The notes under the pieces are model-generated. The model worked only from the letters and a program-made list of their open reading frames with translations, was not told the origin of the DNA and did not search any database. Shown in pieces: positions 1 through 4,888 of a stretch of DNA of 12,438 nt (positions are counted from its first letter, which is position 1; each line of letters starts with the position of its first letter). Origin of the DNA: UBA93 sp964477205 (GTDB lineage Archaea > Micrarchaeota > Micrarchaeia > Norongarragalinales > Norongarragalinaceae); NCBI GenBank assembly GCA_964477205.1, contig CAYZDE010000022.1:1-12438 (forward strand), read 5' to 3'. A program made the position numbers and the translations under genes.

Positions 1-200
1 ATTTCGCTTTCGGCGTGCACAACGACGATGGCGCACTCGCAATCCGAGAGGGCGCGCTTGGCGATGACGGGTGCCTTTAGTAATTCCGGCACGGGTGAAT
101 TAACGAATTCAATGCCCGAGCTTTGCTCGGCCGCGTTCGCCGCCGCCTTTTTCAAGGCGTCTCCGTGGCCTGAATCTTCGAATATGAATGCAATCCTCAT
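1..200 (-). CDS. 5' part of a lumazine/riboflavin synthase-superfamily protein (runs off left edge)
   Basis: The frame is open from an ATG at 200 to the window edge, giving 66 residues. It starts MRIAFIFEDSGHGDALKKAA, with a beta strand followed by a helix. Around residues 34-65 it has VPELLKAPVIAKRAL, then an acidic/cysteine patch and the hydrophobic strand CAIVVVHAE. That order resembles archaeal riboflavin synthase (RibC) and the related lumazine synthase (RibH), where a VPG-x(3-4)-LP helix is followed by 'CD-hydrophobic-GxxG'. Those enzymes catalyse the last two steps of riboflavin synthesis in the cytoplasm. The Gly-rich active-site part lies outside the window or is changed (HAESE follows the strand), so RibC versus RibH cannot be decided. 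A TATA-like box on this strand (221-228) is centred about 25 nt upstream of the ATG, so the mRNA may be leaderless. The family assignment is by eye and tentative; that it is a real coding start is more secure. Confidence 0.5.
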   Translation of the reverse strand, partial: MRIAFIFEDSGHGDALKKAAANAAEQSSGIEFVNSPVPELLKAPVIAKRALSDCECAIVVVHAESE

Positions 201-220
201 AAAACGGGTTACGCGATACG

Positions 221-228
221 TATTAAAA
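221..228. promoter_or_regulatory. TATA-like box possibly shared by divergent transcripts
   Basis: TATTAAAA lies centred about 25 nt before the 5' end of the SRP RNA helix on the plus strand (250). Read on the other strand as TTTTAATA it is also about 25 nt before the ATG of the minus-strand gene at 200. No other AT-rich box fits either start as well in this 49-bp divergent spacer. Confidence 0.55.
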
Positions 229-249
229 CTCTTTTCGCGCCTATTAATC

Positions 250-512
250 GGGGGCTGGTCGGGAGGCTAGAGGTCTCTTATCCACGCCAATCCTCTTTAC
301 GGCGGATGATCGCTTTCGAGAGGGGTGGACGAGTTCGATTGGCCCGGAAGTGCGGCGTCGACGCTTTGCCCCGCGTTATGCTTCGTTTCTCGAACCGAGC
401 CAGACCGGAAGGAGCAACTCTAAGAGATTCGTGGTATGCCCGTGGGACCCAAGGCTGAGCCAGCGTCCGGTTAACCGATCGGGTTAGTTCGCTTCGAACG
501 AAGGCTGCCCCC
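250..512 (+). ncRNA. ffs: Signal recognition particle RNA (7S RNA)
   Basis: The RNA scaffold of the signal recognition particle, which binds SRP54 and SRP19 and targets membrane and secreted proteins. The SRP54-binding tip of helix 8 is visible: CCAGACCGGAAGGAGCAAC at about 400-418, with the GGAA tetraloop at 407-410 closed by CC/GG and followed by the asymmetric-loop AGCA at 413-416. The stem below it continues (TCTC about 388-391 with GAGA about 424-427). The ends pair as helix 1, GGGGGC (250-255) with GCCCCC (507-512), the closed-end form typical of archaea. GACGCT (360-365) can pair with AGCGTC (462-467) as part of the long helix 5. TCCAC and CCTCT segments near 290-305 can pair with GAGAGG and GTGGA near 338-350 in the Alu-type domain. 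The length of about 263 nt is near the usual archaeal 300. Exact ends are set by the helix and the TATA box at 221-228. No protein-coding frame here looks real. Confidence 0.88.
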
Positions 513-537
513 ATTAAATATAAGGTGATTAGGAAAC

Positions 538-699
538 ATGGCTGCAATTCAAGTCGGAAGAAAATGCGTTAAGACTAAAGGCCGTAAGGCCGGCGAAACA
601 ATGGAAATCGTGAAGGTAATCGACAAGAACTTCGTGGAAGTCAAGGACGAGAAGGGCAAGGTTAAGCGGTGCAACATGCTGCACTTGGAAGTGGCGTGA
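538..699 (+). CDS. rpl14e: Ribosomal protein eL14 (L14e), very short form
   Basis: Large-subunit ribosomal protein. The 53-residue product begins MAAIQVGRKCVKTKGRKAGE and continues with VKVIDKNFVEV and VKRCNMLHLEVA. This matches the archaeal eL14 SH3-like/KOW barrel, 'xxIEVGRxCVKxxGREAG...IIDKNFVLV...RRANVDHLEP'. Typical archaeal eL14 has 75-97 residues; this one stops directly after the HLE strand and lacks the C-terminal helix. The start is supported by a Shine-Dalgarno match AAGGTGAT at 522-529, with nine bases between GGTGA and the ATG. It lies 25 nt after the SRP RNA and 3 nt before the next gene, and shares a neighbourhood with cbf5 as in many archaea. A frameshift cutting the tail is possible, but the downstream frame does not resume an eL14-like sequence. 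Confidence 0.85.
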   Translation: MAAIQVGRKCVKTKGRKAGETMEIVKVIDKNFVEVKDEKGKVKRCNMLHLEVA

Positions 700-702
700 A
701 CC

Positions 703-1080
703 TTGTCAATCGGGGCGGAAGTGAGGGAGCGATTCAACATACCTTTTCACTTTTCCAGCGAAAAAGGGCAGCGCATTTCCAAGAGCTTGAATTCCAAGCA
801 CGATTTAATGGGGACCGTCCGCGAACACGTGAGTGTTGGCAGTACCCCCGATCTTCCAGAGGAAGTGTGGAGCGGGTTGAAGGAAGAGCATTTGGATAAG
901 CCCCTTGTTGACTTGGTTCCCGAGGGAGAAGTTCGCGAGTTCATCGAAGAGCAGAAGGCAGGAGAATTCGAAAAGAGGCAGCGCGAGTTGGCTCTTCGGG
1001 TTTTGCTTCACTTGAAGACGGCCAACCGCTTGACTGAGGAAGACCTCAAGTCATTAAAAGAAAACGGAATCGAATTATGA
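703..1080 (+). CDS. Unrecognised protein between eL14 and Cbf5
   Basis: A 125-residue frame with a TTG start, beginning MSIGAEVRERFNIPFHFSSE. I do not recognise the family. The N-terminal third is mixed. The segment GSTPDLPEEVWSGLKEEHLD precedes a strongly charged, predicted helical C-terminal half (about residues 72-125) rich in E, K and R, ending LTEEDLKSLKENGIEL. No cysteine clusters, signal peptide or membrane segments are seen. It starts 3 nt after the eL14 stop, and its TGA overlaps the ATG of cbf5 (ATGA at 1077-1080), so the three genes are almost certainly one operon with coupled translation. An in-frame ATG at 808 would give a 90-residue product, but the upstream residues look protein-like. 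A role in ribosome or RNA maturation is suggested only by position. Confidence 0.7.
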   Translation: MSIGAEVRERFNIPFHFSSEKGQRISKSLNSKHDLMGTVREHVSVGSTPDLPEEVWSGLKEEHLDKPLVDLVPEGEVREFIEEQKAGEFEKRQRELALRVLLHLKTANRLTEEDLKSLKENGIEL

Positions 1081-1994
1081 TTACGTTTCAAGAGGAAGAA
1101 TGCCGCTTAGGCACTACTCCCCGCGAGCGCGCTATCGAGGATTACTTGGAGTACGCCGTGGTCCCATTGGATAAGTGGGTCGGGCCGACTTCGCATGAAG
1201 TCTCGTCGAACGCTTGCAAGCTGGTTCGCGCGCGCAAAGCAGGGCACTCGGGCACACTCGACTTTGACGTGAGCGGCGTGCTCCCCGTGCTATTCAATAA
1301 CGCGTGCAAGATAGCGACGATACTATTGAAGTCGGGCAAGGAGTACGTTTGCGTTCTCGAACTCGGCTCTAGCGTGGAAACCGAGGAGTTAGAGTCCGCT
1401 CTCGCGCACTTTCGAGGCCCGATTTACCAGCGTCCTCCGCTCGCTTCCGCAGTCAAGCGTGTTCTCAGAATCCGCGAGGTTAAGGAACTCGAGTTACTCG
1501 AGCACGATGGCAGGTGGGTTTTATTCCGCGCGAGCGTCCAGCACGGCACTTACATTCGCAAGTTGTGCACGGACATCGGCGCGGTCCTCGGGGTAAGCGG
1601 AAAAATGGCCGAGCTCCGCAGGACGCGAGCCGGCGGGTTCACTGAATCGCATTGCGTTACCATGCACGATTTGAGTGACGCGTTGTGGTTGTGGCGCGAG
1701 CGCGGCGACGAGTCGAAATTGCGTTTAATAGCGCTACCCCTTGAGGAAGCCTTGCACTTGAAGAAGGCCGTAGTGAGCGACGGCGCATTAAAGCCGATTA
1801 CCACCGGCGCTAACGTGGCAATCCCCGGCATACTATCACTCGACGAGGGAATCAAGGAAGGGGAAGTCGTGCAAGTCCTAAGCGGGAAGGGCGAGTGCGC
1901 TTGCCTCGCGCGCGCTTACCATTCAACCAAAGACATCGTTGCTAAAGGCAAGGGCTTTGCTTTCGACGTCGAGCGCGTCATCCGCCAATTCTAA
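1077..1994 (+). CDS. cbf5: tRNA/rRNA pseudouridine synthase Cbf5 (TruB family)
   Basis: Isomerises uridine to pseudouridine in rRNA, guided by H/ACA RNAs with Nop10, Gar1 and L7Ae, and can modify U55 of tRNA. The 305-residue length is usual for archaeal Cbf5. The N-terminal motif LDKWVGPTSHEV (residues 31-42) is followed by the catalytic loop AGHSGTLDFDVSGVLPV, with the catalytic Asp at residue 62. A second family motif, FRGPIYQRPPLASAVKR, lies at about residues 112-128, and HGTYIRKL at about 156-163. The last 80 residues have the PUA-domain pattern (KKAVVSDGALKPITTGANV ... GEVVQVLSGKGECACLARA). Oddity: the residue after the catalytic Asp is Phe, where the family nearly always has Pro (LDP). 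The start overlaps the previous stop codon, with no clear Shine-Dalgarno, suggesting translational coupling. Confidence 0.95.
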   Translation: MITFQEEECRLGTTPRERAIEDYLEYAVVPLDKWVGPTSHEVSSNACKLVRARKAGHSGTLDFDVSGVLPVLFNNACKIATILLKSGKEYVCVLELGSSVETEELESALAHFRGPIYQRPPLASAVKRVLRIREVKELELLEHDGRWVLFRASVQHGTYIRKLCTDIGAVLGVSGKMAELRRTRAGGFTESHCVTMHDLSDALWLWRERGDESKLRLIALPLEEALHLKKAVVSDGALKPITTGANVAIPGILSLDEGIKEGEVVQVLSGKGECACLARAYHSTKDIVAKGKGFAFDVERVIRQF

Positions 1995-1997
1995 TGC

Positions 1998-2005
1998 TTT
2001 TTTAA
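1998..2005 (+). promoter_or_regulatory. TATA-like box for the 2030 gene
   Basis: TTTTTTAA immediately follows the cbf5 stop and is centred about 27 nt before the ATG at 2030. There is no Shine-Dalgarno between them, as expected for a leaderless transcript. Confidence 0.5.
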
Positions 2006-2029
2006 TTCGCTTGCCCCTTAATCTTTCTT

Positions 2030-2356
2030 ATGGCACGCGAAATGTTTTTGAGCGAGCGCCCGGAATTACACGAGAAAATGAACGGGTTGGGGGTTACCTT
2101 GGATAATGTGCGGTTAGCCCCGCGCGCCGGCGGGCACGGATTACTTCTTACCCCGCGTGACGCTTACCTTGAAGTTCAATACTCTACGCGTCCGCCTAAC
2201 CATCAAGAAGCGTTTACTGAGCGGGATATTAATTTGATTTCAATTCGTTTACGTAAAATCCTGTCCGAGCACGAGGAAGTGATTCGGCATAATGTTGTTG
2301 ATGACCGCCCGGATAATTTGTTACGGTTTATACTTCACGTGAAGCCTAAAGGGTAA
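2030..2356 (+). CDS. Small unknown protein, possible tandem paralog 1
   Basis: A 108-residue protein, family not recognised. It begins MAREMFLSERPELHEKMNGL, has a Gly/Arg-rich loop (APRAGGHG), and ends with a helix (NLISIRLRKILSEHEEVI) and a terminal strand LLRFILHVKPKG. No signal peptide, membrane segment or cysteines are seen, so a soluble cytoplasmic protein is likely. The next gene shares the same order of elements: an FL/FV-x-HPxL helix, a 'GL' loop, a helix of similar spacing, and a terminal strand of the LRxxLHxKP type. The two may therefore be diverged copies. The ATG at 2030 is chosen because a TATA-like box lies 27 nt upstream. Confidence 0.7.
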   Translation: MAREMFLSERPELHEKMNGLGVTLDNVRLAPRAGGHGLLLTPRDAYLEVQYSTRPPNHQEAFTERDINLISIRLRKILSEHEEVIRHNVVDDRPDNLLRFILHVKPKG

Positions 2357-2361
2357 TTTGT

Positions 2362-2715
2362 TTGCAAGAGAAAGAATTCGTTAAAAAGCATCCCCAACTC
2401 GCCTTGTTCTTGAACGCCCGCGGCTTGAATTTTTTTAGTTCGCACCAAGAGCTTTGGAGTGTTCACGATGCTAAAGGAGAGCGCGTACTCGACGCTCCAG
2501 CGCATTCAAAGGCAAAGAGGGTTTTCTTCCTTGGAAACCCGTTGGATTCAAGAAAAGTTAATGAATTAAAGTTTGATTTATACCGGCAGGTTGAATCTCA
2601 CAATGACTCCGGTGAAGGCTTGGAAGTGAAAAGGTTTAGTATTATGAATAACCTTGAAGTTGCCGATAAGGAGTACCTCCGCGTGAAATTAGAGCTGCAC
2701 CCGAGAGAACGGTAA
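2362..2715 (+). CDS. Small unknown protein, possible tandem paralog 2
   Basis: A 117-residue protein starting at TTG, 5 nt after the previous stop. A GGGTAA sequence just upstream can serve as a weak Shine-Dalgarno. It begins MQEKEFVKKHPQLALFLNAR and ends KEYLRVKLELHPRER. The sequence is soluble and charged, with no cysteine, signal peptide or membrane segment. The layout parallels the preceding gene (N-terminal helix with HPQL against ERPEL, middle helix VNELKFDLYRQVESHN, final strand YLRVKLELHP against LLRFILHVKP). Identity is low, so homology is only suggested. The pair is probably co-transcribed. No function can be assigned. Confidence 0.68.
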   Translation: MQEKEFVKKHPQLALFLNARGLNFFSSHQELWSVHDAKGERVLDAPAHSKAKRVFFLGNPLDSRKVNELKFDLYRQVESHNDSGEGLEVKRFSIMNNLEVADKEYLRVKLELHPRER

Positions 2716-2778
2716 TGCAAATGCTTTTTAAGGTATTACGCCGCGATTAATGGGTAGTGGACTAAGGTAGCTGTAACC

Positions 2779-2786
2779 ATTAAAAG
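2779..2786 (+). promoter_or_regulatory. TATA-like box for tRNA-Ser
   Basis: ATTAAAAG is centred about 30 nt before the first base of the mature tRNA (2813), which leaves room for a short 5' leader. A second AT-rich box, CTTTTTAAGG at 2724-2733, lies further upstream and has no obvious product of its own. Nothing else is seen in 2716-2812. Confidence 0.4.
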
Positions 2787-2848
2787 CCGCTGTGCGCAAT
2801 ACATTTTCTTGCGCCGGGATGGCAGAGTGGTAATGCGCACGCCTGGAA

Positions 2849-2908
2849 CTCTTTTATCTTGGTTGCCCCGAGTGAAAAAGCAATAGGGGCGTACCAAAAA
2901 GAACCGAG
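2849..2908 (+). other. tRNA-Ser intron 1 (position 37/38, 60 nt)
   Basis: The insertion separates A37 from A38 of the anticodon loop, the standard archaeal site. TCTTTT (2850-2855) pairs with AAAAGA (2897-2902) to form the intron stem. TGG (2844-2846) pairs with CCG (2904-2906) as a three-base-pair central helix, with AA^C (2847-2849) and AG^A (2907-2909) on opposite strands at the cut sites. This is a relaxed bulge-helix-bulge. An inner hairpin GCCCC/GGGGC lies within the intron. Confidence 0.85.
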
Positions 2909-2940
2909 AGCGTGTGGTCGCAAGGCCTCCTGAGTTCGAA

Positions 2941-2974
2941 AGCTTTGGAAAAAAGAAAGAACAAGGACCGAAAA
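2941..2974 (+). other. tRNA-Ser intron 2 in the T-loop (position 59/60, 34 nt)
   Basis: The T-loop TTCGAA (2935-2940) is separated from T60 (2975) by 34 nt. The junction forms a canonical bulge-helix-bulge. T-stem CTGAG/CTCAG is on one side. The four-base-pair central helix is TTCG (2935-2938) with CGAA (2969-2972). The three-base bulges are AA^A (2939-2941) and AA^T (2973-2975), and the intron stem is CTTTG (2943-2947) with CAAGG (2962-2966). Cutting after the second base of each bulge restores a standard seven-base T-loop. Confidence 0.85.
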
Positions 2975-2989
2975 TCTCAGTCCCGGCGC

Positions 2990-2999
2990 TTTTCTTTTT
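2990..2999 (+). terminator. T-rich terminator after tRNA-Ser
   Basis: TTTTCTTTTT begins 2 nt after the tRNA discriminator base, the usual archaeal oligo-T termination signal. The next promoter box starts at 3001. Confidence 0.6.
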
Positions 3000-3000
3000 C

Positions 3001-3008
3001 ATTAAAAG
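3001..3008 (+). promoter_or_regulatory. TATA-like box for the uS13 operon
   Basis: ATTAAAAG is centred about 26 nt before the uS13 ATG at 3030. No properly spaced GGTGA precedes this start, so the operon mRNA is probably leaderless. Confidence 0.6.
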
Positions 3009-3029
3009 AATAGTAGGTAGTAAAATAAA

Positions 3030-3626
3030 ATGGCTAAATTCGCTTCAAAAAAGAAGGAGTCCGCTCCCCGCAAAAAGCAGGAGCGTGAGATTCCCGCTGA
3101 ATTAAAGAAGAGGGAGTCAAAGGACTTCCGGGGTATAGTTCGAGTGTCCGGCCAAGACTTGCAAGGCCACTTGACACTCGCCGCGGCATTACGCAAGGTG
3201 AAGGGCATCGGGTACAACCTCGCGGCTAACCTAACGATAATCGCCCGCGATAAACTCGGCCTCGACGCCAAGGAACTCGTCGGCAACTTCAAGGACTCGG
3301 ACCTCGAGAAGCTCGAAGCCCTGGTCAAAGACCCAGCCGCGCACGGCGTGAAACCGTTCTTATTGAACCGGCAGTCCGACCCGTTTAAGGGAGGCCCGCA
3401 TCACGTAGTCGGGACGGACTTAATTTTTGCACGCAGGCAAGACATAGAGAAAATAAAACGCTCCCGCACTTGGAGAGGTTGGAGGCACCAACTCGGCCAA
3501 AAAGTGCGCGGGCAGCACACTCGCACCACTGGCCGCCGTGGAATGAGCGTTGGCGTACTCAAGAAGGCGGTTAAGCAAGAGAAGAGCGGCGCGGCCCAGA
3601 AGGCCCAAGCCGCTTCAAAGAAGTGA
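3030..3626 (+). CDS. rps13: Ribosomal protein uS13
   Basis: Small-subunit head protein that contacts the large subunit and P-site tRNA. The core is clear from FRGIVRVSGQDLQGHLTLAAAL (residues 33-54) through the helix-hairpin-helix-like KVKGIGYNLA (57-66) to the signature VRGQHTRTTGRRG (159-171). The 198-residue product is longer than the usual 145-150. It carries a Lys/Glu-rich N-terminal extension of about 32 residues and a C-terminal Lys/Ala-rich tail of about 20. First gene of the uS13-uS4-uS11-Rpo3 cluster, with a TATA-like box 26 nt before its ATG. Its TGA stop lies inside the AAGTGAT sequence that probably serves as Shine-Dalgarno for uS4. Confidence 0.97.
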   Translation: MAKFASKKKESAPRKKQEREIPAELKKRESKDFRGIVRVSGQDLQGHLTLAAALRKVKGIGYNLAANLTIIARDKLGLDAKELVGNFKDSDLEKLEALVKDPAAHGVKPFLLNRQSDPFKGGPHHVVGTDLIFARRQDIEKIKRSRTWRGWRHQLGQKVRGQHTRTTGRRGMSVGVLKKAVKQEKSGAAQKAQAASKK

Positions 3627-3632
3627 TTTTGA

Positions 3633-4364
3633 ATGGGCGATCCTAGAAAGCAACGAAAACAATTCGAGAAGCCCGCGCGTTTGTGGGACTCAAAGCGAAT
3701 CGAACAAGACAAGGCATTACGCGGGGAGTTCGGCTTGAAGAACGCGCGCGAAGTGTGGAAAGCGCAGACCATCCTCCGCAAGCTCCGCAGGGAAGCAAGG
3801 CGCTTGCTAGCGGGCAAGGGAGGCGGCATGGAAATGCGGTCCGCCCAATTGCTAAAGCGCGTGCAATCCTACTTCATAGCCAAGCCCGGCGCTACCCTCG
3901 ATGACATACTAATCCTTGAAACGCGCGACATCCTCGCGAGGCGCCTTCAAACAATCGCCTTACAAAAAGGGATGGGCTTAACGACGACGCAGGCACGCCA
4001 ATTCATTACGCACGGCCACATTGCCCTGGCGGGCTGCAAGCTATCCGCGCCCTCGACGCTAATAAAGTTCAGCGAGGAAGTTGACGTCGGCTGGTACGGC
4101 ACTCCAATCAAGCTGGAACAAGTAGAGAAGGAAGAGCCGGCTGAAGAAGCCAAGGAGGAATCGGCTACCGAGGAAAAGAAGGAAGTAAAAAAGGAGTCTC
4201 CGGCCGAAGAAAAACCCGCCAAGGAAGAAGTTAAGGTAGAGGCTCCGAAAGAAGAGGATAAGGCAGAAGAAGCTCCGGCAGTAGAGAAAGTCGTAGAAGC
4301 GCCTGCAGAGGAGAAGAAGGAAGTTGAGAAGGAAGTAGGGCCTTCCAAGGCGGAGGGTGAGTGA
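3633..4364 (+). CDS. rps4: Ribosomal protein uS4 with long acidic tail
   Basis: Primary 16S rRNA-binding protein that nucleates small-subunit assembly. It opens MGDPRKQRKQFEKPARLWDS, followed by the archaeal 'YGLKNAREVWKAQTILRKLRREAR' region (about residues 33-57). The S4 RNA-binding domain is LARRLQTIALQKGMG ... ARQFITHGHIALAGCKL (about 101-137). The core ends near residue 162, close to the normal archaeal length. It is followed by about 80 residues built almost only of E, K, A, P and V, a low-complexity, probably disordered acidic tail. The start is 6 nt after the uS13 stop, with AAGTGAT as Shine-Dalgarno. The tail is in frame with good coding character (4120-4361) and ends just before uS11, so it is not a frameshift artefact. 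Confidence 0.97.
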   Translation: MGDPRKQRKQFEKPARLWDSKRIEQDKALRGEFGLKNAREVWKAQTILRKLRREARRLLAGKGGGMEMRSAQLLKRVQSYFIAKPGATLDDILILETRDILARRLQTIALQKGMGLTTTQARQFITHGHIALAGCKLSAPSTLIKFSEEVDVGWYGTPIKLEQVEKEEPAEEAKEESATEEKKEVKKESPAEEKPAKEEVKVEAPKEEDKAEEAPAVEKVVEAPAEEKKEVEKEVGPSKAEGE

Positions 4365-4366
4365 TT

Positions 4367-4885
4367 ATGGCTGACGAAGAAAAAGTTCAAGCACCGGTAA
4401 AGCAAGAGGCTTCACGAAGCGAGGAAACAAGTGAAGCGCCAAGGCCGCGCAGGCCGAGGCGCCCGCGCCGCGGATTCGACCAAGGCGAAGGCCCGCGAGC
4501 CGAAGGCAGGTGGGGAGTTGCCCACGTTTACTCGTCAAAGAACGACACGATTATAACAGTAACCGACTTGAGCGGAGCTGAAACCATCGCCCGCGCTAGC
4601 GGCGGAATGGTAGTCAAGAGCCACCGGGAAGAAGGCGGCCCATACGCCGCAATGCAAGCGGCATTCCTAGTTGCAGACAAGGCGAAGGAGCGCGGAATCA
4701 CGAACTTGCACGTTCGAATGCGCGCCCCCGGAGGCCACCGCACGAAGACGCCCGGCTCGGGAGCGCAAGCGGTAATCCGCGCGCTCGCCCGCTCGGGCTT
4801 GCGCATCGGCAAGATTGAAGACGTTACCCCTGTTCCAACCGACACCACGAAGCGTGCCGGCGGAAAACGCGGGAGGAGGATGTGA
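4367..4885 (+). CDS. rps11: Ribosomal protein uS11
   Basis: Small-subunit platform protein near the mRNA exit. The core runs from RWGVAHVYSSKNDTIITVTD (residues 48-67) through ETIARASGGMVVKSHREEGG (72-91) and the signature MRAPGGHRTKTPGSGAQAVIRALAR (118-142) to the basic end KRAGGKRGRRM. At 172 residues it is about 40 longer than usual, because of an N-terminal extension that is acidic, then an Arg/Pro-rich PRPRRPRRPRRG. The ATG at 4367 is preferred over an in-frame GTG at 4361, which overlaps the uS4 stop. GGTGA at 4357-4361 sits five bases before the ATG. The GGAGGA near its 3' end serves as the rpoD Shine-Dalgarno. Confidence 0.97.
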   Translation: MADEEKVQAPVKQEASRSEETSEAPRPRRPRRPRRGFDQGEGPRAEGRWGVAHVYSSKNDTIITVTDLSGAETIARASGGMVVKSHREEGGPYAAMQAAFLVADKAKERGITNLHVRMRAPGGHRTKTPGSGAQAVIRALARSGLRIGKIEDVTPVPTDTTKRAGGKRGRRM

Positions 4886-4888
4886 GCC

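Larger units (their letters stand above)
2813..2988 (+). tRNA. tRNA-Ser (anticodon GGA) with two introns
   Basis: Removing 2849-2908 and 2941-2974 leaves an 82-nt class II tRNA. The acceptor stem GCCGGGA/TCCCGGC (2813-2819, 2981-2987) is perfect and the discriminator is G2988. D-arm: GCA...TGC. Anticodon stem CACGC (2838-2842) with GCGTG (2910-2914). Loop CTGGAA+A with anticodon GGA at 2845-2847. Long variable arm GGTC-GCAA-GGCC (2916-2927). T-stem CTGAG (2930-2934) with CTCAG (2976-2980). T-loop TTCGAA+T. The anticodon, extra arm and G73 indicate serine. CCA is not encoded. The gene sits directly before uS13, a position seen in other archaeal versions of this cluster. A T-rich run follows at 2990-2999. 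Confidence 0.93.

Noticed and set aside
28..270. An 80-codon plus-strand frame at the left edge
   Set aside because: The minus strand encodes a more natural protein with a promoter at the right distance, and this frame runs into the SRP RNA start.
278..547. An 89-codon open frame on the minus strand
   Set aside because: It is antisense to the SRP RNA, whose conserved helix 8 and end-pairing explain the sequence; the protein has no natural-looking features.
2941..2974. The T-loop insertion as evidence of a tRNA pseudogene
   Set aside because: All stems are intact and the insertion has exact splice geometry, so an intron is the simpler reading.
2736..3002. An 88-codon minus-strand frame
   Set aside because: It lies across the tRNA-Ser gene and its introns; the tRNA structure accounts for the sequence.
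3401..3829. Long minus-strand frames opposite uS13 and uS4
   Set aside because: They mirror strongly conserved ribosomal protein genes and arise from the codon bias of the plus strand.
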